A DNA stretch of 64,000 bases from Compostibacter hankyongensis. GTDB lineage: Bacteria > Bacteroidota > Bacteroidia > Chitinophagales > Chitinophagaceae. The number at the start of each line of letters is the position of its first letter. The stretch's first letter is position 1. Made by a program: the position numbers and the translations under genes. The stretch lies in NCBI RefSeq assembly GCF_039541075.1, contig NZ_BAABFN010000001.1, positions 930,001 to 994,000 of the forward strand. The letters are read 5' to 3'. Of this stretch, positions 32,496 to 39,434 are shown piece after piece. The notes beneath the pieces were generated by a model that saw only the letters and a program-made list of their open reading frames with translations, had not been told where the DNA came from and made no database searches.

Positions 32496-32936
32496 ATGTC
32501 CCGGATACTGGCGATCGACTATGGAAAAAAGCGCTGCGGCCTGGCGGTGACCGACCCTATGCAGCTGATTGCCGGAGGTCTGGCTACCATACCTACACAT
32601 GAGCTTATTCCTTATCTGAAAAAATATATCCAGCGCGAGCCGGTGGAGCTGTTCGTGGTCGGCGACCCGAAAAGTCTTGACGGTACCGCCACGGATGCCA
32701 CTCCTCTGGTGGAACAATGTATCCGTTCGCTGAAAAAGCATTTCTCCGGTATAGGCGTCCGTAAGCTGGACGAGCGCTTCACCTCAAAGCTCGCGTTCCG
32801 TTCGATGATTGACAGCGGGTTGAAGAAAATGCAGCGCCGGGACAAGGCATTGGTAGACGAAGTCAGCGCCACTATCCTGCTGCAGGATTATCTCGAAGCC
32901 GCCGCAGGAGGAGGACGGCTGCCGGATGCGGAATGA
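32496..32936 (+). CDS. ruvX: Holliday junction resolvase-like protein (YqgF/RuvX)
   Basis: A 146-residue RNase H-fold protein of the YqgF family, implicated in Holliday junction resolution and in pre-16S rRNA processing. Landmarks: R-I-L-A-I-D-Y-G-K-K-R-C-G-L-A-V-T-D-P at residues 3-21 (catalytic Asp in A-I-D-Y-G), then L-F-V-V-G-D-P-K-S-L-D-G-T-A near 50-63, then L-D-E-R-F-T-S near 91-97. The C-terminal D-E-V-S-A-T-I-L-L-Q-D-Y supplies the last acidic residue. Length is normal. It lies 25 bases after the UbiA-type gene and 71 before def. Confidence 0.94.
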   Translation: MSRILAIDYGKKRCGLAVTDPMQLIAGGLATIPTHELIPYLKKYIQREPVELFVVGDPKSLDGTATDATPLVEQCIRSLKKHFSGIGVRKLDERFTSKLAFRSMIDSGLKKMQRRDKALVDEVSATILLQDYLEAAAGGGRLPDAE

Positions 32937-32961
32937 ACCTCTGCCGGTATTTACATTTTCT

Positions 32962-32969
32962 TATTTTTG
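32962..32969 (+). promoter_or_regulatory. Promoter -7 element of def
   Basis: TATTTTTG matches TAnnTTTG and ends 38 bases before the def start codon. No -33 element is evident. Confidence 0.5.
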
Positions 32970-33007
32970 TGGCGGATATTGCCGGCAGCGGCAGCTAAGC
33001 ATTTATC

Positions 33008-33586
33008 ATGATTTTACCTATTATCGCGTATGGCGATCCCGTGCTGCGGAAGGCGGGAGAAGATATCGGACCCGACTACCCGGGCCTTCAGGAACTGATT
33101 GCCAACATGTGGGAAACGCTTTATGCCTCGCATGGCGTCGGGCTGGCCGCGCCACAGATCGGGCGTTCCATACGGCTTTTCGTGGTGGACAGCCGGCAGG
33201 TGCTGGATAACCTGGAACCCGATGAGCGGGAGGAATATGCCGGGGACGACGGGGTAAAGCAGGTCTTTATCAACCCCCGCATCGTGGACCGGGAAGGAGA
33301 GGAGTGGGCTTACGAAGAGGGCTGCCTGAGCATCCCCAAGATACGGGAAGACATTTACCGGCCGGAGACGCTGCATATCCGGTATATGGATGAGCATTTC
33401 CAGCAGCAGGAGGCTACCTTCAACGGTCTTTCAGCCCGTATTATCTTCCACGAATATGATCATGTCGAAGGCAAGCTGTTTATCGACTATCTGAAGCCGC
33501 TGAAGAAGAAGCTTATCCGTAAAAAGCTGGACGATATTACCCGGGGCAAGGTGCAGGTGGATTACAAAATGCGCTTTCCCCGCTAA
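33008..33586 (+). CDS. def: Peptide deformylase
   Basis: A 192-residue metal-dependent enzyme that removes the formyl group from new protein N-termini. The three motifs are complete: G-V-G-L-A-A-P-Q-I-G near residues 41-50, E-E-G-C-L-S-I-P near 113-120 (metal Cys), and H-E-Y-D-H-V-E-G-K-L-F near 154-164 (H-E-x-D-H). Between the first two lies an insert of about twenty acidic residues, typical of Bacteroidota enzymes. The gene overlaps the AsmA-like gene tail to tail by four bases. It probably has its own promoter. Confidence 0.96.
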   Translation: MILPIIAYGDPVLRKAGEDIGPDYPGLQELIANMWETLYASHGVGLAAPQIGRSIRLFVVDSRQVLDNLEPDEREEYAGDDGVKQVFINPRIVDREGEEWAYEEGCLSIPKIREDIYRPETLHIRYMDEHFQQQEATFNGLSARIIFHEYDHVEGKLFIDYLKPLKKKLIRKKLDDITRGKVQVDYKMRFPR

Positions 33587-36048
33587 TTGCTGTTCGTAGC
33601 AGGATAATTCACCGAACGCTTGGCGCTGCTGAGCCCGATCTTCACTTTTCCGTCCTCGCCGTCCGTGGCCCGCAGGTGCACGACGATGCCCTTTCCGCGG
33701 CGCCGTTTCCTTTTACCGTTATCCTCATTGTCCGAAAGGGCAAGCTCATCTTTCTGCGGATTGCGCAGCGGCACGTCGATGCTGATGTCCGTGCCGGTAG
33801 GCAAACCATAAACGCCTCCCACGTCCATGTTGAGCGCGCTGGAGGCAATGCGCATGGAGGGGATGATTATTTTGTTGCCTTTCAGCTCAAAGGTATTTTT
33901 CAGCTCGTCAAAGGTGACCTCGGAAAGGTTCCTTTTCCGGAAAACGAAGGTGCCGATGTTCTCCAGGGGGGCGAAATGAAGGAGGGCGCCGTTGCGCAGG
34001 TCAAAGGCCACGGTGCCGTAGAGCGAATGCGGCACGATCCCCGCCTGGTCGCTGAGGCCGCCCCTGATCTTTGCCGTAGCCGACAGCGTTCCCCGCAGGT
34101 TATCGCCCGTCAGCGACTTCAGACCGAAATTTTCAAAGGCGCGGAACAGCTGATCTACATGAACGCCCTGCAGCCGGGCATTCAGATCAAAACGGTTGCC
34201 TTTCCCCTGCGGCTGTACGTTCCCGGAAACCAGCATAGTGCCTCCGGCATGGCTGAGGGCGATCTGCTGCAATCGTACGCCCGACCCCGTGAGCGCAATA
34301 CCGGCGCGGACATTTCCGGCAGTAAACTGCCGGTAGGTCAGCCGGTCGACCTGCAGCTGCATGTTTACATTACAGGCCTCCATCACCACGTTCAGCTGGC
34401 TGACAATGCGGTTGGTTGAGTTGTTGCGGCCTTTCCGGGTACCTGCGGTATGGCGGCGGGGCTGCAGAAAGCTGCGGAATTCGTTGAGGTCCACGAGGGG
34501 ACTGCGGATGTTCCAGTCGAGCACCAGCTTTTCCGGAGCATTGAAGTAAAGGCTGGTCAGGTTCCGGACAGTGCCGTCCATCTGCAGGGTGCTTTTGTTG
34601 CTTTGCAGCTTTATCTGCCGGAGGAAGAGATCCTGACCCCGGAAATCAAGCAGGGCCGAGAAATCCTTGAGGGTCATGTTGCGCGGAAGGTAGCTGAGCG
34701 CTCCCTTTTCGATGTTGATGCTGCCGTTGATCTGTGGGGGTACAGTGTCTTTTGCCTCCAGGCCGCCGCTGTAGCGAAGGTCCATCCGGGCATGGCCCCC
34801 GTCAAAACGGAAGGGCGATCCCGAGCCGGGGTCGTTTAAGGCGGACAGCGGGAAGTCTGAGTAAAGATGACTGCTGAGCCTGGGGTGCTTCAGATTGCGT
34901 ATGTTCAGCGTATCGGCGCGCAGGGGTATGTTCCAGCAAACGGCCCTGAAATGTTGCAGGCTGATTTCGGAATTGGGATCGTTATGCCCATAGCCCGGAG
35001 TGACCTCGTTATAGAAGAAGCCTTCAAAGCTGCATTGCTGCAGGGCTATGCCGTATGCGGAAAGCGTGTTGTCGGTGGTTTTCCAGCGCACCCGTACCAG
35101 CGGAGTGTCCGGGTATTGCATGCGCCCCCGGATATCGGCCTGTACGTCCAGCGGCTTTTGAAAAGAAAGACTGTCCAGGTGGCGGGAGATGTTGGGCGGC
35201 AGCATGGCTGCTGCGGCCGGTATGGGCAGACCCGGCGCATCGATGTGCAGGGTAAAGGCAACGGGCTGTCGGGCAAAATCAAAGACCGCGCTGAGCAGCA
35301 GCGGCTGCCGGTCTATTGTGATGCGCTGCCGCTCCAGCTGCAGCCGCCGGAGGACGCGGTTGTATTGCAAGGTCAGGCTGCCGCGCAGCGCTTTGTTTTT
35401 GAGATAGCTTCCCTTTTGTACGTTAAAGGAAAAATCCTGTATGCGGGCATGCCATTCCATCTTTCCGGTCCATCCGCTGTCGGTGGGTTGTGTGATCCCC
35501 TTCAGGGCGGGGAAGGCGATCTGAAAATGTTTGTGCTTCTGGCGGTTGTCGATGATCAGCCGGACGTTTTCCAGCTGGAAGCGGGCCATGTCGGTCCGGC
35601 CGGAACGACGGCTCTTTTGCCGGGAGGAACGGAATACCCGTGTATTGCTGTATCCGCTGCTGTCGGTAAAAAGATAGATGGAAGCATCGCTCAGGGTAAT
35701 TTGCCGGATATCCGTTTTCCGCTTCAGCAGGGCGAGGGTGTTGATCTTGACAAAGATATTTTTGGCCTCCAGCAGGGTATGCCGGTGTTGCTGCCAGAGG
35801 CTGTCCCGCAGGGTAACGCCTTCCAGCGAGAGGGAGATATTGGGGAAGCTGCGGAACAGGGAAGGATGTATGTCGCGGATCTCCAGCGCGCCGGTGATCC
35901 GGTCATTGAATTTTTCGGTAATCTGTTTCAGGAGGGCGGCTTTGTGCTGCCGTATGTAAAATGTCAATCCCAGCCAAAGCACCAGCAGGAGCGCAACCAC
36001 CGCTCCGGCCGACCACAGGGTAATCCTTTGCCACCGCTTCATAGACAA
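33583..36048 (-). CDS. AsmA-like large membrane-anchored protein
   Basis: An 821-residue protein of the AsmA/TamB-like superfamily. An N-terminal membrane helix (about 12-33) anchors a long periplasmic beta-rich part. I-R-D-I-H-P-S-L-F-R-S-F-P-N-I-S-L-S-L-E-G-V-T-L near residues 57-80 is the AsmA N-terminal motif. The C-terminal third has the repeat-like AsmA_2 pattern (R-G-T-L-S-A-T-A-K-I-R-G, then G-T-V-A-F-D-L-R-N-G-A-L-L). The extreme C-terminus after about 790 is basic (K-R-K-R-R-R-G-K) and then V-N-Y-P-A-T-N-S-N. Such proteins are thought to move lipids between membranes. It is alone on the minus strand and divergent from the gene at 36175. Confidence 0.9.
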   Translation of the reverse strand: MSMKRWQRITLWSAGAVVALLLVLWLGLTFYIRQHKAALLKQITEKFNDRITGALEIRDIHPSLFRSFPNISLSLEGVTLRDSLWQQHRHTLLEAKNIFVKINTLALLKRKTDIRQITLSDASIYLFTDSSGYSNTRVFRSSRQKSRRSGRTDMARFQLENVRLIIDNRQKHKHFQIAFPALKGITQPTDSGWTGKMEWHARIQDFSFNVQKGSYLKNKALRGSLTLQYNRVLRRLQLERQRITIDRQPLLLSAVFDFARQPVAFTLHIDAPGLPIPAAAAMLPPNISRHLDSLSFQKPLDVQADIRGRMQYPDTPLVRVRWKTTDNTLSAYGIALQQCSFEGFFYNEVTPGYGHNDPNSEISLQHFRAVCWNIPLRADTLNIRNLKHPRLSSHLYSDFPLSALNDPGSGSPFRFDGGHARMDLRYSGGLEAKDTVPPQINGSINIEKGALSYLPRNMTLKDFSALLDFRGQDLFLRQIKLQSNKSTLQMDGTVRNLTSLYFNAPEKLVLDWNIRSPLVDLNEFRSFLQPRRHTAGTRKGRNNSTNRIVSQLNVVMEACNVNMQLQVDRLTYRQFTAGNVRAGIALTGSGVRLQQIALSHAGGTMLVSGNVQPQGKGNRFDLNARLQGVHVDQLFRAFENFGLKSLTGDNLRGTLSATAKIRGGLSDQAGIVPHSLYGTVAFDLRNGALLHFAPLENIGTFVFRKRNLSEVTFDELKNTFELKGNKIIIPSMRIASSALNMDVGGVYGLPTGTDISIDVPLRNPQKDELALSDNEDNGKRKRRRGKGIVVHLRATDGEDGKVKIGLSSAKRSVNYPATNSN

Positions 36049-36174
36049 GATTTAGAAAGAAAAATTACGATATATTTTTAACATATCGTCTTCGGGAAAA
36101 GAGATGCCGGGCAGGGTTGGTATGGGGGTTTGTAGTAATTTTAGGGGATAAATCAAAAAGACAACTACTTGCGG

Positions 36175-37122
36175 ATGCGGGCACGGTTTTGTTTATGGGT
36201 GATCCTGGGCTTCTGGCCCCTGTTGGGACGGGCGCAGGACAGCAGCGGGAATTATGTGGCGCGAAACATTCAGCTGGACGAAGTGGTAATACAGGCGGCG
36301 AAGGTTGGGTTCGATGTGCCCGGCTTTATCCGTCTTGTGGAGGATGATACCACCTTTTACAAGGCTTTTAAGAACCTCCGTATCCTGGGCTATACCGCCG
36401 ATAACGATATCCGGGTTTTTAGCAAAAACGAAAAGAAGACAAAAGCCTCCCTCCGCAGCGTTACCCGCCAGGCTGTGCAGGATGGCTGCCGTACGATGCA
36501 GGTACTGAAGGAGCAGACCACGGGGAATTTTTACGGCCACGGACATACTTATAACTACTATACCGCAGAGCTGTATGCCAGCCTGTTCTTTACCAGCGGG
36601 AAGGTCTGCGGGGAAAATAATATCGTAGCGGGAAGCCAGTCCCGTGACGAGGGTGGAAGCCTGGCCCGGCACAAGGAGCAGCTGAAAGAGCTGATCTTTA
36701 ATCCCGGCAAACCGATCCCGGGCGTTCCGCTGGTGGGCAAAAAGGTGGCGATATTTGACGATAAGATGGCGCCGTATTACCAGTTCTCCATTACCTCTGC
36801 GGAATATAACGGCATTCCCTGTTATGTATTTACCGCCCGGGCGAAACCGTACAACCGCAGCGAGGTGGTGATCAATGAGCTGGTCACCTATTTCAGCAAA
36901 CAGAACTTCGAGATCGTCGCGCGCAACTACGCCTTATCTTACAAAGCCTTCGTCTTTGACTTCGATGTGCACATGGAAGTCAGCATGACCCATTTCAAAG
37001 GGTACCTCGTTCCCGCCGTTATCCATTACCGGGGCAACTGGAAAGTTCCCTTTAAAAAGCGGGAGCCGGCCGCATTTGACAGCCGGTTTTATGATTTTAA
37101 CGAAGGCGTGCCGGGATCCTGA
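36175..37122 (+). CDS. Uncharacterised secreted protein, about 315 residues
   Basis: Not functionally recognised. ATG 36175 gives a signal peptide (about 20 residues, ending R-A-Q). Directly after it comes N-I-Q-L-D-E-V-V-I-Q-A, resembling the end of carboxypeptidase-regulatory-like domains in Bacteroidota outer-membrane proteins, although no such domain precedes it here. Then comes a region with F-I-R-L-V-E-D-D-T-T-F-Y-K-A-F-K-N-L-R, rich in aromatic residues. The C-terminal half is beta-rich (Y-Y-Q-F-S-I-T-S-A-E-Y-N, then H-M-E-V-S-M-T-H-F-K-G). I have the impression that similar proteins occur across Chitinophagales. It is probably periplasmic or surface-associated. It is followed by the thiolase gene after 125 bases. 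Confidence 0.8.
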   Translation: MRARFCLWVILGFWPLLGRAQDSSGNYVARNIQLDEVVIQAAKVGFDVPGFIRLVEDDTTFYKAFKNLRILGYTADNDIRVFSKNEKKTKASLRSVTRQAVQDGCRTMQVLKEQTTGNFYGHGHTYNYYTAELYASLFFTSGKVCGENNIVAGSQSRDEGGSLARHKEQLKELIFNPGKPIPGVPLVGKKVAIFDDKMAPYYQFSITSAEYNGIPCYVFTARAKPYNRSEVVINELVTYFSKQNFEIVARNYALSYKAFVFDFDVHMEVSMTHFKGYLVPAVIHYRGNWKVPFKKREPAAFDSRFYDFNEGVPGS

Positions 37123-37247
37123 CCACCCCGCAGTGAGCCCTGGTCCGGTTGCAGGGACAGGCCGGCATCCGGCGCTTCCCGACCGGGTATCCACCGTCCT
37201 GCCTTCAAAATGGTTACTTTTACGCCTCCAAAAACGGCAATACCCTT

Positions 37248-38444
37248 ATGAAGAATGCATACATTGTGGATGCGGTGCGTACGCCGATCGGGCGTTACGG
37301 CGGCATACTGAGCAGCATACGTCCGGACGACCTGCTGGCGCTGGTCATCCGGAAGCTGCTGGAACGAAATCCGGCGGTGCCTGCGGAGCATATCGAGGAT
37401 GTGATCGCCGGAGATGCCAACCAGGCGGGGGAAGACAACCGGAACGTGGCCCGTATGGCCGCGCTGCTGGCGGGGCTGCCGGTGACGGTGCCGGGCTGTA
37501 CGGTAAACCGGCTTTGCGCCTCAGGGCTACAGGCCGTTATGGATGCGGCGCGCGCGGTCATGTGCGGAGAAGGGGATGTCTACATTGCCGGAGGGGTGGA
37601 AAGCATGAGCCGGGCGCCTTTTGTGATGGGTAAGGCGGCCGGGGCGTTCAGCCGGCAGGCGGAGCTGTTTGACAGTACCATCGGCTGGCGTTTTGTGAAC
37701 CCTGCCCTCACAGATACCTATCCCCCCTATTCGATGGGAGAAACCGCCGAGATCGTGGCGGAGCGCTGGCAGATCAGCCGGGAGCAGCAGGACCGCTTTG
37801 CGCTGGACAGCCAGGAAAAATATGCCGCCGCGCTTGCCGCGGGCCGCTGGGACGACGAGATCGTCCCCGTCACCGTTACCCCCAACAGGCATGATCCGCT
37901 GGTGGTCGCCCGGGACGAGCATCCGCGGAATACCTCCCTGGAGCGGCTGGCGGGGCTGCGTCCCGCCTTCCGGAAAGGAGGGACGGTGACGGCAGGAAAC
38001 TCCTCCGGCATCAACGACGGGGCGGCCGCCCTGCTGGTAGTGTCGGGGGATGCGCTGGACCGCTACGGGTTACGGCCCTTGGCCCGGGTCAAGGCGATGG
38101 CTGTTGCCGGTGTGGACCCTGCCGTAATGGGCACCGGACCGATCCCCGCTACCCGGAAAGCCCTGGCGCGGGCCGGCTTGCGGATGTCGGATATTGGCCT
38201 TATCGAGCTGAACGAGGCTTTTGCCGCACAGGCCATTGCCTGCATCCGGGAGCTGAAGCTTGATGTACAAAAGGTAAACCCGAACGGGGGCGCCATTGCC
38301 CTGGGACATCCGCTGGGATGTACCGGCGCCCGTATTGCGGCGACCCTGCTGCATGAGATGCGCCGCCGGCATACCCGATACGGGCTGGCTACGCTTTGTG
38401 TCGGGATAGGGCAGGGCGCCGCGATGGTGTTTGAGCGTTCCTGA
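37248..38444 (+). CDS. Thiolase (acetyl-CoA C-acyltransferase family)
   Basis: A 398-residue thiolase, for beta-oxidation or a related degradative route. Start 37248 gives M-K-N-A-Y-I-V-D-A-V-R-T-P-I-G-R-Y; the frame open further upstream is not conserved-looking. The nucleophile cysteine lies in N-R-L-C-A-S-G-L-Q-A-V near residue 88. Later motifs are N-S-S-G-I-N-D-G-A-A-A-L, then N-P-N-G-G-A-I-A-L-G-H-P-L-G-C-T-G (His), and a final C-V-G-I-G-Q-G-A-A (second Cys). The G-C-T-V-N-R-L-C form and length resemble 3-oxoadipyl-CoA thiolase (PcaF/PaaJ), but no partner genes are near, so the substrate is open. It is convergent with the ECF sigma gene. Confidence 0.9.
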   Translation: MKNAYIVDAVRTPIGRYGGILSSIRPDDLLALVIRKLLERNPAVPAEHIEDVIAGDANQAGEDNRNVARMAALLAGLPVTVPGCTVNRLCASGLQAVMDAARAVMCGEGDVYIAGGVESMSRAPFVMGKAAGAFSRQAELFDSTIGWRFVNPALTDTYPPYSMGETAEIVAERWQISREQQDRFALDSQEKYAAALAAGRWDDEIVPVTVTPNRHDPLVVARDEHPRNTSLERLAGLRPAFRKGGTVTAGNSSGINDGAAALLVVSGDALDRYGLRPLARVKAMAVAGVDPAVMGTGPIPATRKALARAGLRMSDIGLIELNEAFAAQAIACIRELKLDVQKVNPNGGAIALGHPLGCTGARIAATLLHEMRRRHTRYGLATLCVGIGQGAAMVFERS

Positions 38445-38454
38445 ACCGGGAACC

Positions 38455-38494
38455 CCAAAAATAAAACGGGCGGAAAGCTGGGCTCTCCGTCCGT
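38455..38494 (-). terminator. Terminator between thiolase and ECF sigma genes
   Basis: ACGGGCGGAAAG (38466-38477) pairs with CTCTCCGTCCGT (38483-38494) with one wobble and one mismatch. Read on the minus strand a T-rich run (TTTTATTTTTGG) follows, so it best serves the ECF sigma gene; the + side lacks a clean T-run. Confidence 0.75.
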
Positions 38495-38534
38495 TCTATG
38501 GCAAGCAAGCAAAACTAATGGGCAGCAAGATATT

Positions 38535-39122
38535 TTACAATACGATTTGTTTTTCCGACATCATTTTCCGCAGGTTGATCAGTCCGTAACGCATCCTCCC
38601 CAGGGCCGTATTGATGCTGACCTGGGTAAGGTCGGCTATTTCCTTAAAGCTCAGCTCGGCATAATGCCGCAGGATGATGACCTCGCGCTGCTCTTCGGGC
38701 AGCATGTCCAGCATCTCCTGCACCCGCGAATGACTCTGACGTGTGATCAGCCTTTCCTCCGCGCCGGGGTCGGTGAAGCGGAGCACATTAAAAATATCCT
38801 TATTGTCCTGCGTCCGGATAACGGGCGTGCGTTTGGTACGCCGGAAATGATCCACGCACAGGTTATGCGCGATCCGCACCGCCCAGGGAAGAAATTTCCC
38901 TTTTTCCGTATAGCGCTCCGTGCGAAGGGTGTCGATGATCTTTATAAAGGTATCCTGAAAAATGTCTTCTGCCAGGTATTGGTCTTTTACCAGGAGAACG
39001 ATGGAAGTAAAGATTTTTTCTTTATGTCGGCAGATCAGCTCAGCCAGCGCATCCTCACGCCCCTGTCTGTACAGGTCAATAAGGCACTGGTCATTTTGCT
39101 TACACATCAACTGCATAACCAT
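38535..39122 (-). CDS. ECF-type sigma-70 factor
   Basis: A 195-residue extracytoplasmic-function sigma factor. The start at 39122 (M-V-M-Q-L-M-C-K-Q-N) is taken because it matches relatives I know from this phylum; the longer frame runs into the upstream leader. Region 2 shows A-E-D-I-F-Q-D-T-F-I-K-I-I and G-K-F-L-P-W-A-V-R-I-A-H-N-L-C-V-D-H-F-R-R. Region 4 shows L-P-E-E-Q-R-E-V-I-I-L-R-H-Y-A-E-L-S-F-K-E-I-A and S-I-N-T-A-L-G-R-M-R-Y. No anti-sigma gene is adjacent. The promoter at 39282-39311 implies a leader of about 150 bases. Confidence 0.92.
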   Translation of the reverse strand: MVMQLMCKQNDQCLIDLYRQGREDALAELICRHKEKIFTSIVLLVKDQYLAEDIFQDTFIKIIDTLRTERYTEKGKFLPWAVRIAHNLCVDHFRRTKRTPVIRTQDNKDIFNVLRFTDPGAEERLITRQSHSRVQEMLDMLPEEQREVIILRHYAELSFKEIADLTQVSINTALGRMRYGLINLRKMMSEKQIVL

Positions 39123-39281
39123 GGCTACAGGTTTCAGGTTAACAACGTTTGCGCAGCTACGGGCCGACACAACTACGTTTGCTGTACGAGTAGAAGATTA
39201 TGCGATATGCCGTCTTTTTTTTATGATATACGATACCCCTAATCAGGGAGCTATGGGGTTTTTCGGATAAGATGCTGCATG

Positions 39282-39311
39282 CAAATATAATAGAATCTGT
39301 TTAATAAACAA
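39282..39311 (-). promoter_or_regulatory. Promoter of the ECF sigma gene
   Basis: On the minus strand: TTG (39309-39311), 19 bases, TATATTTG (39282-39289), an exact match. The spacer 39123-39434 otherwise holds only this promoter and the uvrA promoter. Confidence 0.78.
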
Positions 39312-39406
39312 CTTTTTTCGGGCCCCTGCTGTATATACGGTACAAAGGAAAAAACGGTTCCCGGAGAAAAACAAAAAACCGGGACGCGGTCCGCCCCGTT
39401 AAAAAG

Positions 39407-39414
39407 TATATTTG
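39407..39414 (+). promoter_or_regulatory. Promoter -7 element of uvrA
   Basis: TATATTTG matches TAnnTTTG. The GTG start of uvrA is 20 bases downstream, so the leader is short. Confidence 0.6.
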
Positions 39415-39434
39415 CATTCCCTAAAATAACTTTT

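Noticed and set aside
34867..36081. A 404-codon + strand frame opposite the AsmA-like gene
   Set aside because: It mirrors the codon bias of the real minus-strand gene; no start region, motif or signal.
39123..39170. Longer start for the ECF sigma gene
   Set aside because: The extra residues are not like relatives; the start at 39122 gives the familiar N-terminus.
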